Assembly: GCA_963082875.1 (NCBI GenBank)
Contig: OY720099.1
Coordinates: 20,441,066-20,505,065, forward strand
DNA from: Corella eumyota
Lineage: Eukaryota; Chordata; Ascidiacea; Phlebobranchia; Corellidae
Direction of reading: 5' to 3'
DNA length: 64,000 nucleotides
The translations under genes were made by a program, and so were the position numbers. Numbering within the stretch: the stretch's first letter is position 1; each line of letters starts with the position of its first letter. Shown piece by piece: positions 49,440 through 60,706 of this stretch. A model generated the notes under the pieces. The model ran no database searches. It was not told the origin of the DNA and worked only from the letters and a program-made list of their open reading frames with translations.

Positions 49440-51780
49440 GAAACGTCATTTTTTACTAATACAAATTAAATAACAAGTTCTCTTTTATTTTTTGACTTCG
49501 TCTCCAGACATTTTATTTACAAAAAATAATTATTTAACTTTCCGCGGGTTGGCGTCATAGAGTCTGTGACGTCAAGTTTCCATATTAGGTGAAATTCTTT
49601 GCAGGCACAAAATACCAAGACGCGAACGCTTGGTAAGAAATTCTAGTTCAATTGGTAACACGTGCTTATAGTTGCTTTCTTAAACTGTAATGTACAGTTT
49701 ATTTGTGTTACAAAAACGTTAATATTTAAACACTTTTTAGTTCTTAAGGATAACATAAATCTTAAGCAATAAAACAACAGTAAGGAAAGTTGTTTATAGA
49801 GGAAGTAAAACTTTGTTAAATGTCTTGCTATAAAACCCAAGTTACAAGTTATAGAATATGTCTTTGTTATAATTTAGTATCAACAACCACAGACATGGAA
49901 TGTTCTCGTGGGTTGGTTAATCGAAACTGTGTGAAATTTAGTGACGACAACGCAAACTAAAAACTTTAATTGATTGCAGAGAGAGGACGCCATTTTTTTT
50001 GGTCAAGATGTTGTCTGATAAAAACTTTTCAGCGCTTAAGTGATTTTAAGGATCAGTTTAATTTTTTGATTGGTTCACGCGTTTTTCGCTTCTTTGTTTT
50101 GAGCCAATTAGATACCAAGAATACCAAATTAAAGTTGAGGGACGGTTAGTTTGACTTTGCGGTTGTACAAGTCGACCATCTTGGTTCCATTGGAATTTGG
50201 ACAAGAACTTTAGCGAAGGATAAGTTTGTTTTATTAGCCGTAAAGCAATACTTACATTGTTTATTTTTTTAACAGATTTTTGTAAGTTAATTTTATTAAA
50301 TTTTATTTAATCATTTTTTGAAGATTGGTGTTTTGATGAAGCGAACTTCAACAAATCGGGTTAAGTAGATTGATTTTTGTAAAGTTGTATAAATATTTTT
50401 TATAAAAACTTGTATAAAGTTTATATGGTGTTGTTGATTTAAATATGCAACGGGTTAGGGGTAGGATCGCGCGCGTGTCGACACTCGTTATTTTAATGTC
50501 TGGCGTTTAACAGTCCGCATATTCAGAACACAACACCATTTTTAAAAGTGTTTAAATAACTAGATAATACCTAATTAGACAAAGTTTGTTTTTTTAAGAA
50601 TTCTAATGACGACCTTGTGAAGCCAAAAGTTCTGATGATGACGATCTGATAAGAAATAAAGAAACGGGGGAGCAAAGAGGCAACATATCGTTCTCCAGCA
50701 ACGAGGTAAAATGTTAACTATAAAATATTTAATTAAACCCAATTAGACATAGATAACTGCCCCCTGTTTTTTTTTGAAGTTTTTGATGACGTTTTCGTAT
50801 GCGACATCACGGGAATTAAAAGAACCGGTTATGACGTCATAAAGATAGAGGACAATGACGTCAGTGGGAACAAGAAAGACGACGTCACAAAGATGGCGGG
50901 CAATGACTTCGAAAGATAAAGAAATAGAACGCGTTCATCAGAAATAAGATAAGTGCATTCGTTTCACTATTTAATTGCTAATGTAAACTTATATTATCAA
51001 TTTATAAATAGTAATTGCTAACTATTTTAAAATTGGCTTATCTATTAGTATTAAAAATACTGATGAGTATCTGATTTAGATTGAGCGGCTGATCATGGGA
51101 AAGAAAGTAAAAAATAAAGAAAAGGGAAGGAGGAAAGGTAAATTGTTTATTAATTGACAAAAAAAATTCAAGACGACAATTTAATCTACCACAATTACTA
51201 GATCGCTTTATAGTTTTGTCATTAATCATGGTCTACAGTTAATGTGTAATAAAATAAACTCCTTGTGTTTATTTTAAAACAAAATATTTTATATGTTTTG
51301 TTAACTTAACTAACTTAAAGTTTTACTGTTAGTGTACCAATTATTACGTTGTTTTTTAATTTAATTGGCTATTTAGGAGGAACTAATCGGGCGATTCTAC
51401 GGTGATTTGAAGAGGAGATGAAGATTTGGATGTGGCCCTAAGGTAGTTGTTAGTTTAGGTACTGATGAGCTGTGAGGAAAAGACCAAGAAAGGTGATTCC
51501 TTTAACATACAGGTGAGATACTTGTTTTTCTTTTTTATTGTTTTAATTTGTTAAATAATTAAGATTTATACCTTTTGTCTATTGTACACCTTTCTTAATT
51601 TTTTTGTTTTGTTTAAATTAATATAAGTTTGATTTAGCTAAATTTTCAAATGTAAATTTTGTCGATTGTGTAATAAATGTTATTTTATTAACATATTGAA
51701 GTTTTAAAATAATTGTAAATAACATTTTATCAAAATATAAATAAAATGATGTCATTGTAACTTAACCATTTATAGCCACT
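49440..51780. other. Intergenic; exon-like islands without a supported protein
   Basis: Several islands look like exons between AG and GT: 50599-50705, 50780-50919 (open to a stop), 51080-51137, 51377-51442 and 51459-51512. The third contains ATG at 51095 with MGKKVKNKEKGRRK, but the next island stops after nine further codons. No long frame can be assembled. They could be 5' UTR exons of the downstream PTBP gene, a long non-coding RNA or chance. TGACGTCA motifs cluster at 49566-49573 and 50831-50887. Confidence 0.4.
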
Positions 51781-51799
51781 AATATTAATATCTTATTTC

Positions 51800-52050
51800 A
51801 TAACTTAAAATCATTTTTGCCACAACTAAAAATACCTTTTTGCCATAATTTAAATTAACTTTTTGTCAAAAATATAAAATACTTTTTTGTCATAATTTAA
51901 GATACTTTTTTGCTATAATTTAAATTACCCTTTTGTCAAAATTTAAAATACTTTTTTTTCATAATTTAAATTAACTTTTTACTCTAATTTAAAATACCTT
52001 TTTAATTAAAAAACTTTTATTTTTAATTAAAACATTTTGACCATAATTAA
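51800..52050. repeat. AT-rich minisatellite (TACTTTTTTGTCATAATTTAA)
   Basis: About nine degenerate tandem copies of a 22-25 bp unit, with GTCATAATTT, GTCAAAATTT and GCTATAATTT variants. Confidence 0.8.
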
Positions 52051-52404
52051 AGCTAATATTTTGTCATTTACCATATATAACATGTAATAATTTAAATAAT
52101 GCCTATCTAGTATTTAATATAAATACTAGGATCAGCCTAGTTAGATTAAACGAGTCGTAAGTCTTACGTTAACTTTAATTCGTGCGCGTGTTGCAACACA
52201 TCGCCCCCTTTGTCGGTTTAGTTACATCAGTAGTAATTACGTCATTAGTTTGCGTCGTTTTAGTCATTACGTCAGTTTGCCTCGGTTTGTTATTACGTCA
52301 GAGTGCGTTAGGCAGTTTTTACGTTATTTTTCGTCAGATAGTTATGACGTCAGTATTACAGACTACTTTTTACATAATTAAACTAAACAGTATCTGGGTA
52401 TTTA

Positions 52405-52505
52405 GTATTACCGCTAGTTGGGGTTACTGCGTACCATTTAATCGACCGCTAGTTGAGGTTGCTGCGTACAATTTGATCGACCGCTAGATGGGGTTGCTGA
52501 GTGAT
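52405..52505. repeat. Three copies of a CCGCTAGTTGGGGTTGCTGCG unit
   Basis: A unit of about 37 bp beginning ACCGCTAGTTGGGGTT and ending ATTTAATCG occurs three times (52409, 52446, 52481). The flanking bases from 52200 contain repeated ACGTCA. No gene is visible between 52080 and 52800. Confidence 0.75.
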
Positions 52506-52844
52506 TGATGCAACCTTTTTAAACCGTCACGCGGTATTTTGAATGGCTGCCAGCAACTGGATGTTTGGCCAGTTTTGTAATATTACTAGTTAATAATAAT
52601 TTGTTTTAATATAAACTATTGTTTATTAGTATTAATAAGTGTTAAGCTGTTGGTAATGTAGTTAATGTTTGGTTTGTTTTATAGTTAGGTGTACAAATGC
52701 AATTGGTATATATAAATTAATTTAGACTAATTTTAAACTAAATAATATATTGATTTATAAATTATAAAAAATCTTTTTAACTCTGATCCTTTTTGAGGTA
52801 ATCCTAAAAACGCAATGTTGCAATCCGATCTTCTCGTTTCTTCT

Positions 52845-54475
52845 GGTGACGTGGCCATCTCATGACGTTGCCCTCTGATGACGTTGCCCTCTGATGGCTT
52901 GGCCCCATGATGACTCGGACCTCTGATGACGCGGCCCTCTGATGACAAGGCCCTTTGATGACAAAACCTGTCGTTTTAATGCGGCAAACCCAATATGGTT
53001 GTCCACATGAACGTTGTTGTTTTGCCACGTTTCGATGATGTCACTGTCCGATGATGTCACTGTCCGATGATGTCACTGTCCGATGATGTCACTGTCCGAT
53101 GATGTCACTCTCCGATGATGTCACTCTCCGATGATGTCACTCTCCGATGATGTCACTCTCCGATGATGTCACTCTCCGTTGATGTCACTATTCCATCATG
53201 TCACTAACTAATGACTGTTAATGTTCCAATCTTGCAAACCAAATATGTTGCCCACATAAACGTTTTCTGTCGCTTTCCGAAATGTCATTTTTCTATGATG
53301 TCACTGTCCGATGATGTCACTGTCCGATGATGTCACTGTCCAATGATGTCACTGTCCGATGATGTCACTGTCCGATGATGATGATGTCACTGTCCGATGA
53401 TGTCACTGTTTGATGATGTCACTGTCCGATGATGTCACTCTTCAATGATGCCACTCTTCAATGATGTCACTCTTCAATGATGTCACTCTTCAATGATGCC
53501 ACTCTTCAATGATGCCACTCTTCAATGATGCCACTCTTCAATGATGCCACTCTTCAATGATGCCGCTCACCAATGATAGCCCTCTTCAATGATGCCGCTC
53601 TCCAATGATGCCACTCTTTAATTCCGATGATGTCACTGTCCGATGATGTCACTCTCCGATGATGTCACTCTCCGATGATGTCACTCTCCGTTGATGTCAC
53701 TCTCCGTTGATGTCACTATTCCATCATGTCACTAACTAATGACTGTTAATGTTCCAATCTTGCAAACCAAATATGTTGCCCACATAAACGTTTTCTGTCG
53801 CTTTCCGAAATGTCATTTTTCTATGATGTCACTGTCCGATGATGTCACTGTCCGATGATGTCACTGTCCAATGATGTCACTGTCCGATGATGTCACTGTC
53901 CGATAATGATGATGTCACTGTCCGATGATGTCACTGTCTGATGATGTCACTGTCCGATGATGTCACTCTTCAATGATGCCACTCTTCAATGATGTCACTC
54001 TTCAATGATGTCACTCTTCAATGATGCCACTCTTCAATGATGCCACTCTTCAATGATGCCACTCTTCAATGATGCCACTCTTCAATGATGCCACTCTTCA
54101 ATGATGCCGCTCACCAATGATAGCCCTCTTCAATGATGCCGCTCTCCAATGATGCCACTCTTTAATGATGCCACTCTTCAATTATGCCACTCTTCAATGA
54201 TGTCACTCTTCAATGATGCCACTCTTCAATGATGCCACTCTTCAATGATGCCACTCTTCAATGATGTCACTCTTCAATGATGCCACTCTTCAATGATGTC
54301 ACTCTTCAATGATGCCACTCTTCAATGATGCCGCTCTTCAATGATGCCACTCTTCAATGATGCCACTCTTCAATGATGCCGCTCTCCAATGATGCCAATC
54401 TATGATGTTGCTACTTTACGATGATGTCACTCCTGTATGATGTTACTGTCCGATGATGTCACTGTTCGATAATGT
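52845..54475. repeat. 1.6-kb satellite of 16-bp units with 528-bp higher-order repeat
   Basis: Tandem 16-bp units change type along the array: CTCTGATGACGTTGCC-like at 52850-52970, GATGATGTCACTGTCC and GATGATGTCACTCTCC from about 53034, and CAATGATGCCACTCTT from about 53430. A 528-bp block (16 x 33) is present twice: GATGTCACTATTCCATCATG occurs at 53181 and again at 53709, with all variants in the same order. Blocks contain a non-16-bp insert, GCAAACC..AATATGTTGCCCACATAAACG, seen at about 52984, 53236 and 53764 and in a related form at 54503. Minus-strand open frames here are artefacts of the repeat. Confidence 0.93.
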
Positions 54476-54479
54476 CACT

Positions 54480-55735
54480 TTTTTCAATTATATTTTCTAA
54501 TATGGCAAACCCAATATTGTTGCCCACTTAAACGTTGTTGTTTTATCCTCAACAATATATTTGGTTGTAAACTTTAAACTACCATCTTAAATGTTATTCC
54601 GCCATGCGTGGCGCGTTTTTTTCCATCTTGGTGTTTAAAATGTGCACAGCCTTATAAAGGTGCCGTACAATCTTTTCTGTTTTCCTTATTAGATATTTTG
54701 CATTATTTGGTGTATTTAATTTAAATTAACAGTATATTAGCAACTCAATAATATAAAAGTTGCTTTTTCAATACCATGTATTTGATCATATATTAATGAT
54801 TTGTTTTTTTACTGATGTGTTTTATTCCCATTCTCTTATGTTGCAACCATTAAATAAACTTTTCGAGAAGGAGTTATTTAAGTTTCATCCTAGATATCTT
54901 ATTGTAATGTAACATTCATGGTTTTATGTCCATTTTATTTTTGGGGAGGTGATTGACTCTTAACTCAGGATTAAGTGACTTTCCCATTGAGTAATTTTCA
55001 AAAAATATGTTAAATACAAAAATAAACGTTAATATTTTTAAATTAAGTTAAAATAAGTTTTAATTATTCCAAAAATGTAATAAAAAAAAAGTTTCAAAAA
55101 CAGCAAGTAGCTGGTGGCCACAACGTTTTCTCGATATTGAGGATAACCTCGGTCGCATTTGGATCTTTTTGCCCCCATATGAAAACATAACGTTTTGACT
55201 TATTCCTATTAAGCTCTAATGTTAAACTTGTTATTAAAAATGAAATAATCGAGTTATTTAATAGTTTAAGTTTGTTTAGGTAATAAGTGAAATAAATTTG
55301 AAAACCGTAATGAACAAGCCTCGAAATATAAAGAAATTAATTTTGTATAATCACTTGTCTGCCTAGACTGTTAGTGGTCAGACTGTATGCCAGTTAAATT
55401 ATTTATAACTGTATAATATATTGCTTTTCACAAAATGATTTTCTGTCAGACTTTAATATTGTTTTATGATTGGACCAACAATTGCATAAATTGGATGTTT
55501 GGGTTGACTTAAAAATTTCTGCTATGCTTGATCCTTAATCCTTGATATGCACAATTAATAATCTTTTTTATCGACTTTTATCGTACAACTGCACTGTCTG
55601 ACTGTCAAACTGTAGGTTTTTAAAGTGACCAGTAAGTTAGTACAGAAATTAAAATAATAAACTTTTAAAGAAACGAATGTTATGCGGATATTAGATATAT
55701 CATGCATATAGCGAATATATATTTTCTTTGGGATC
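54480..55735. other. Intergenic, no gene seen
   Basis: AT-rich sequence with a short GC-richer stretch at 54595-54670 and another at 55105-55200 that looks repeat-derived, but I cannot name a family. No coding frame, tRNA or clear exon is supported. Confidence 0.6.
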
Positions 55736-55743
55736 ATCTTAGG

Positions 55744-55969
55744 CCAGTCTGGAAAGTAGGGCACTGTGCACGCACGAGATTTTTTTCATTAAAAAAAATG
55801 CACGCTTGGAATTAGCGTTTTGCACGCCTGGTTTCTTAAAAAAATGTGCACGCGCAATACTGATGCCTAAAACACGGTAACATAAATCACGCGTGCACGC
55901 GCGATCACGCATTTTGTTACGTTTGCACGCACGAGATCTTGTCAAAAACTGCCCTACTTTCCAGACTGG
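55744..55969. mobile_element. hAT-type MITE, 226 bp, perfect TIRs and 8-bp TSD
   Basis: The ends are inverted repeats: CCAGTCTGGAAAGTAGGGCA on the left and its exact reverse complement TGCCCTACTTTCCAGACTGG on the right. The flanks ATCTTAGG at 55736-55743 and ATCTTAGG at 55970-55977 are identical, an 8-bp target duplication as made by hAT transposases. There is no transposase frame, so it is non-autonomous. Inside, TGCACGC occurs six times, with TGCACGCACGAGAT near both ends in the same orientation. The perfect TIRs and TSD suggest a recent insertion. Confidence 0.92.
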
Positions 55970-55977
55970 ATCTTAGG

Positions 55978-57769
55978 CAATTCAGTCGTAGTAGATGTTG
56001 ACCATCTGAAAATAATTAAAACTTACAAATAACGTTCTACTAGACTAACTTCACAACGGGTAAACCTAATATTTATCTCTGCTTGCCCCAAACCATTTTT
56101 GTAATCGGCTAAGATGCTTAAATACAAAAAAGCGAATTATTTAAAAAAAAACATTTTTATAAAGAACGCTAATTGCCTTTTTATGTATTTCAGAAATTCT
56201 AATAAGTGGTATTTGATTTTTTTAAATTCTAGTAAAGCTATAAAATTATACTTTAAAAAGGTTTGTATCGTTAACTAATTGATATTTTAATTAAAATTGT
56301 TTTTTTTAACAGAAATTTGCAATTTGAAAATTTTTTAAATTGATATTTTGGATTAAAATGTTCTTTAAATTTAAAGAATGAAAATGGATGTTTTAAGTGG
56401 AATAAAGGTATTGTTTTAGCTAAATTATTTTACTTTTATAAATTAAAAAATAACATTTGTTTTATGTTTTTGTTTATAACCAACTGAATATAGAAATTTT
56501 GTATTCCTTTAATAGACATAAATGTATTTTTTTTCTTTCCCCAAGATGTCGCTAGAGAGTTACATTTTGCTTGTAGTATGCTTAACTATTCTTTAGTAGT
56601 TTAAATATTTTAGTCAAAACTTTTTGACTGCAAGTTGCTTTAGAAAATATAAACGCTAGTTAAAACTTGTAAGCATAGACAGTATTGCATTGTTGGATAA
56701 ATTGTTTAAAAAACTGAATCGTTCGGTTGTGACGTCACTTAAATAAAGTTAGTGACGATTTTTTTGTTGAGTTTGTTAACAAAACTCGTTACGTAACAGT
56801 GCACACATTATCATGAAAATTTTAATTAAATTGAAAATATTTTGATAAGATTTTAATAATAGTTGTGACGTCACAAAGTTCCGAAGCGCAACGTTCCGCT
56901 TCACGATCGTTGGTACGGAACGGGTAACACGTAATTTAAGGACATGAGCTTATTATGAGTTTTAACGGGAAATAGTTAAAGCGAAACTGGCTCTTATGAT
57001 AAAGAAATTGTAAAATGGATTTTAACTTGTGTTGATTTATGTTCGTTTCAAGCTGTTTATATTACCCCTAATTAGTTGGACGTTAAATAATTGTTCGCAA
57101 ATGTTTAAAACGTCGTTCTTGAGTTTCGGAAATGTTTTAGATGATATTTCCTCTTGTTTTGTAATATTAGAGAAATAGTGACGTCAGCAAGGTTTCCTAG
57201 GCGAAATATTTTAATTAAAACAACTTTTAATGAGTTGTTGAGATAACGAAGCAATTATAAAAAAAATTGTTTTTTACTTTTTACCATCTACTTATAAGGA
57301 ATGCTATTGTGACGTCACAAGGCCAACCCCCTTCGTCACAAATATCGCGTGCACAGCGTCGCTAAATTGATACTTTGTTTCCAGTCACGTGACCCGCCCC
57401 CCAACACCCGGGTTTTGATAAGCGTCGGAGCGGAACGATAGCGTTGTTACGTCACAATGATAAGGTTATAATAAGAGGTTATAGATGAAGTTAGATGTAG
57501 GAAGGTTGTAATTATCGAGCGCCCGAGGTTAAAGATTCGAATTTGTTTGATTTGCCAGAATATCGACGCCCAAAATTTTAGTTTTTGATTAACGTTGTTT
57601 ACATGTCACACTAGCAAATATTTGTGTAACAATCGCAACATATGTGCTCCTATGACATCATAAGGATCAATTAAATCACACAGCGATTATTTAGTTTCGT
57701 CAGAAGGTTTGAGGTCTATTGAAAGATTTTAGTAAAAAAAAAAATTTTAATTTTAGAAAACTTTTTAAA
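55978..57769. promoter_or_regulatory. Upstream region of the PTBP gene with CRE-like motifs
   Basis: Perfect TGACGTCA occurs at 56730-56737, 56866-56873, 57179-57186 and 57310-57317, and a TTACGTCA follows near 57450. A GC-richer stretch at 57375-57435 contains CACGTGAC and CCGCCCCCC. Such CRE, E-box and GC-box-like sites suit a housekeeping promoter, but no start site can be fixed. An acceptor-like TTTTAG at 57751-57756 lies 13 bases before the ATG, again compatible with spliced-leader addition. I see no other gene here. Confidence 0.45.
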
Positions 57770-60648
57770 ATGTCGCTCGTATTTTTACCTGTAACAAATT
57801 CGGGGGTTGCCCAAATGGTTCCCACTTTAACTCCAACGTTGACCCCTAATCTGACTCCTTACCCCCAACCTATAGTTTTAACCCCCCCAATATCGCAGGC
57901 TGTTTATGATCCAGGTTTTTTGTCCCATGCTACGAAGGTAAGTTAAAATTCTTTTGTTAAAATTTGCGTCGTTAATTTTTGCGATTTTGTTTTGCAGAGA
58001 AACAACGAAGATTCGTCGCACATTTTAACGGGAAGTATCGACAATGGAGCTAAAAAGGTGACGTCACTAATCTGTTATATTATTCGGTAATAAGTAGCCG
58101 CGTAATCTCGTGTAACTATTTGCGCTGGTCTTGTTGTGACGTAGTAATTTGGAATTATGACATGGGTAATTCAAAATTGTGACGTAGTTAACTCGGAATT
58201 GTGACTTGTTTATGACGTTTTAGATGCGCACAGAACAATTCGATCCAAAGCAGGTGTCGAAGGTCGTCCACCTACGTAGTCTACCAAGTGACGTCACAGA
58301 GGCTGAGGTTATTCAACTTGGAATGAACTTTGGAAAGGTCACCAACTTGCTCATGCTCAAGGTTAGTGACGTAAAAGTTTACGCAGTAGTTATTACGTCA
58401 CTATTGTTTTCTATTGAGCGCTATTCTTTATGACGTAATAGACTCGTGTTAACCTTATGATAATAACAGGAAGATTTTCCGACTAACGGAATAAATTGTC
58501 GTACTAGGCTAGCAACAAATAATAAAACACTTCAAATATAACTTTAGGGCAAAAACCAAGCGTTCATTGAACTTGAAGGCTGTGACGAAGCTGCCCAAAT
58601 GGTTGCTATGAGCGACCTTAACCCGCCCACTATCAGACAACGAATAATTTACGTCCAATTCTCCAATCACAAGGAACTTAAGACGGACAATTCGCCCAAT
58701 CAACTGGTGAGGAGTAGTTGTTATTATTGTTGTGTTGGTGTTAATTTTTATGTTTGTCATAGAAAGCCCAGTCCGTATTACAAGCCATGCAACAAACTGA
58801 AGGAGGGGCAAACCACGTTCTTAGGATCCTAGTTGAGAATATGTTGTACCCGATAACACTGGATGTACTTCACACAATTTTCTCAAAATTTGGGGTTGTT
58901 TTGAAAATAATAACCTTCAACAAAAATGGTAACATCTTTGACCAACTTTAATATTTTGTTAGAATAACTGTTGCAAGTAAATCTAACTTTTATGATGATT
59001 TTAGATCAGTTCCAGGCCTTACTGCAGATGGGAGATTCCATTCAAACCAACACAGCTAAACTCGTGAGTTAATCCCAGATCCTGTTACACAGTTGTGAAT
59101 TATTTAACATGTTTTGCATTTAAACTTTTCATAAAACAAAAGTTGTAACTATTGGCAGACATTGGATGGCCAAAACATCTACAACTCCTGTTGCACATTG
59201 AGGATAGAGTACAGTAAACTAACGTCACTCAACGTGAAATATAACAACGAAAAGAGCAGGGACTACATGAGGAATGATCTGCCATCGGGGGAGAACAATT
59301 TGTTTAATCCCATCCAGAACGTTCTGTCAGGTTTGTGTTTTGTTATTTGGATCAAATATTGGGTTTTTACCCCTTTTTACTTCTAGGTGGATTGATGCCG
59401 TTACCCACAAGTCACGCTCAAGTAACTCAAGCTGTTATCGCTTCGGCTTTACAACAACAAAACTCTTTGGCGCTACCTACTGGACCAAGTTAGTATTTAT
59501 TTATTATTCTCATTACAAATTCGAAATATTAAATTGATTTATCCTCGTAGATGGGTCATTTACGGGTTACCCCCCAAGAAATATTGCCCAACAGACGAAC
59601 AGTGTTGCCGCCCATTTAGCAGCTTTTGTCGGCATTCAAAATGCTGTTCTCCACGTTTCCAACCTCAATGAAGAGGTAAAAAGTTTAAAACTTTTTTGTT
59701 TCAACTGATTTTAATTTAAATTATTTTTTAATTTAAACTTTGCATGGAAAATTAATTTCACGCAAACTTCTTTTTTCTCGGCAACTTTTATTCTTTGCTC
59801 TCCACACTTGTGCCATCTTTTTGTGCCCTTGTGCCACACTTTGGTGACCTGTGCCACTTTTTTATGATCTGTGCCACCTTTTTGTGACCTGTGCCACCTT
59901 GATGAATAAAGATGGTGACTCCTCAAGTTCTTTTTATTCTGTTTGGTATGTCACCCTTGTCTTTCTGCTCCAATTTTAATTTTAACTTTTTTGTAGCAAC
60001 TTTAAACTCAAAATCAATTTTTTTTAATCCTGATTTGTTTTCTTATATTTGTTAAATATTTCAGGAGTCTATGGTGATGTCATCAGGGTGAAAATTTTGT
60101 TCCAAAGAAAGAATAATGCGCTCGTTCAAATGCAAGACTTTAACCAAGCCCAAACTGGTAATAGTTTAAGCTTATAAAAGAGTTGTAATTTGTAGGATAA
60201 TATTTCCTTTTATTTTAAGTGATTCGATTTCTGCATGGAATAAAGTTGTTCGGGAGACCTCTCCAGATCGTGATGTCGAAACACAACCAGGTGCAGATGC
60301 CAAGAGAAGGACAGGAGATGGCAAAACTAACCCAGGTATGATCTAACTTGTGTTCTCTCTACTTTCAGATTTGTTTAAACTTTATTTTATTCAGGATTAC
60401 ACAAACTCTCCCCTCCACCGATTTAAAAAACCTGGCTCCAAAAACTTTCAGAATATTTTTCCACCTTCTGAAGTTCTTCATCTTTCCAATATTCCGTATG
60501 TTTTTAGATTTCATTAAAATTATATCCACCCAACAACAAATATTATTTCCTGATAATAAATTTCTCTTTACAGGTCTGAAACTACGGAAGAATTAATCCG
60601 AGAAACTTTCAACCAGCACGGAGATGTTCAAGGCTTTAAATTCTTTCT
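57770..60648 (+). CDS. PTBP: Polypyrimidine-tract-binding protein, 3'-partial
   Basis: Nuclear RNA-binding splicing regulator that binds CU-rich tracts. Exons 57770-57937, 57998-58057, 58224-58361, 58548-58706, 58763-58928, 59005-59063, 59159-59330, 59387-59488, 59551-59675, 59912-59945, 60065-60157, 60220-60335, 60395-60495 and 60574-60648, then beyond the window. About 522 residues are visible (vertebrate PTBP1 has about 530-557). N-terminal Thr/Pro/Leu-rich tail; bipartite basic stretch TKR (55-57) and AKKMR (74-78), placed like the vertebrate NLS. RRM1 has [27 protein letters not shown] and [17 protein letters not shown]2 has [24 protein letters not shown] and [22 protein letters not shown]3 has VLHVSNLN and NNALVQM; then [18 protein letters not shown] and RRM4 VLHLSNIP. 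An in-frame ATG at 57719 would add 17 Lys-rich residues, but it lies before the acceptor-like TTTTAG. It is orthologous to the vertebrate PTBP1/2/3 group as a whole. Confidence 0.95.
59795..59900. repeat. About 20-bp GACCTGTGCCACCTTTTTGT repeat in a PTBP intron
   Basis: Intron 59676-59911 holds five imperfect copies of a unit built on TTTTTGTGACCTGTGCCACC directly before the 34-bp exon 59912-59945. Confidence 0.8.
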
Positions 60649-60682
60649 GTAAGTATTTCTTTCTGTAAGTAGTTCTGTAAGT
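60641..60682 (+). repeat. Three tandem splice donors at the last visible PTBP exon
   Basis: TTCTTTCTGTAAGT, TTCTTTCTGTAAGT and GTTCTGTAAGT follow each other at the end of the exon that finishes KFF-L. The first, after 60648, is taken as the donor because the second would read a stop (TAA) in frame. Confidence 0.8.
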
Positions 60683-60706
60683 AAATTATTGGTAAATTGA
60701 TTTTTG

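Noticed and set aside
50780-50919. 45-codon open frame with many Asp-Val pairs
   Set aside because: Its Asp-Val pairs come from repeated GACGTC motifs and it has no start or matching upstream exon in phase. It is kept only as an exon-like island.
52733-53060. Overlapping minus-strand open frames
   Set aside because: They are low-complexity translations of the 16-bp satellite.
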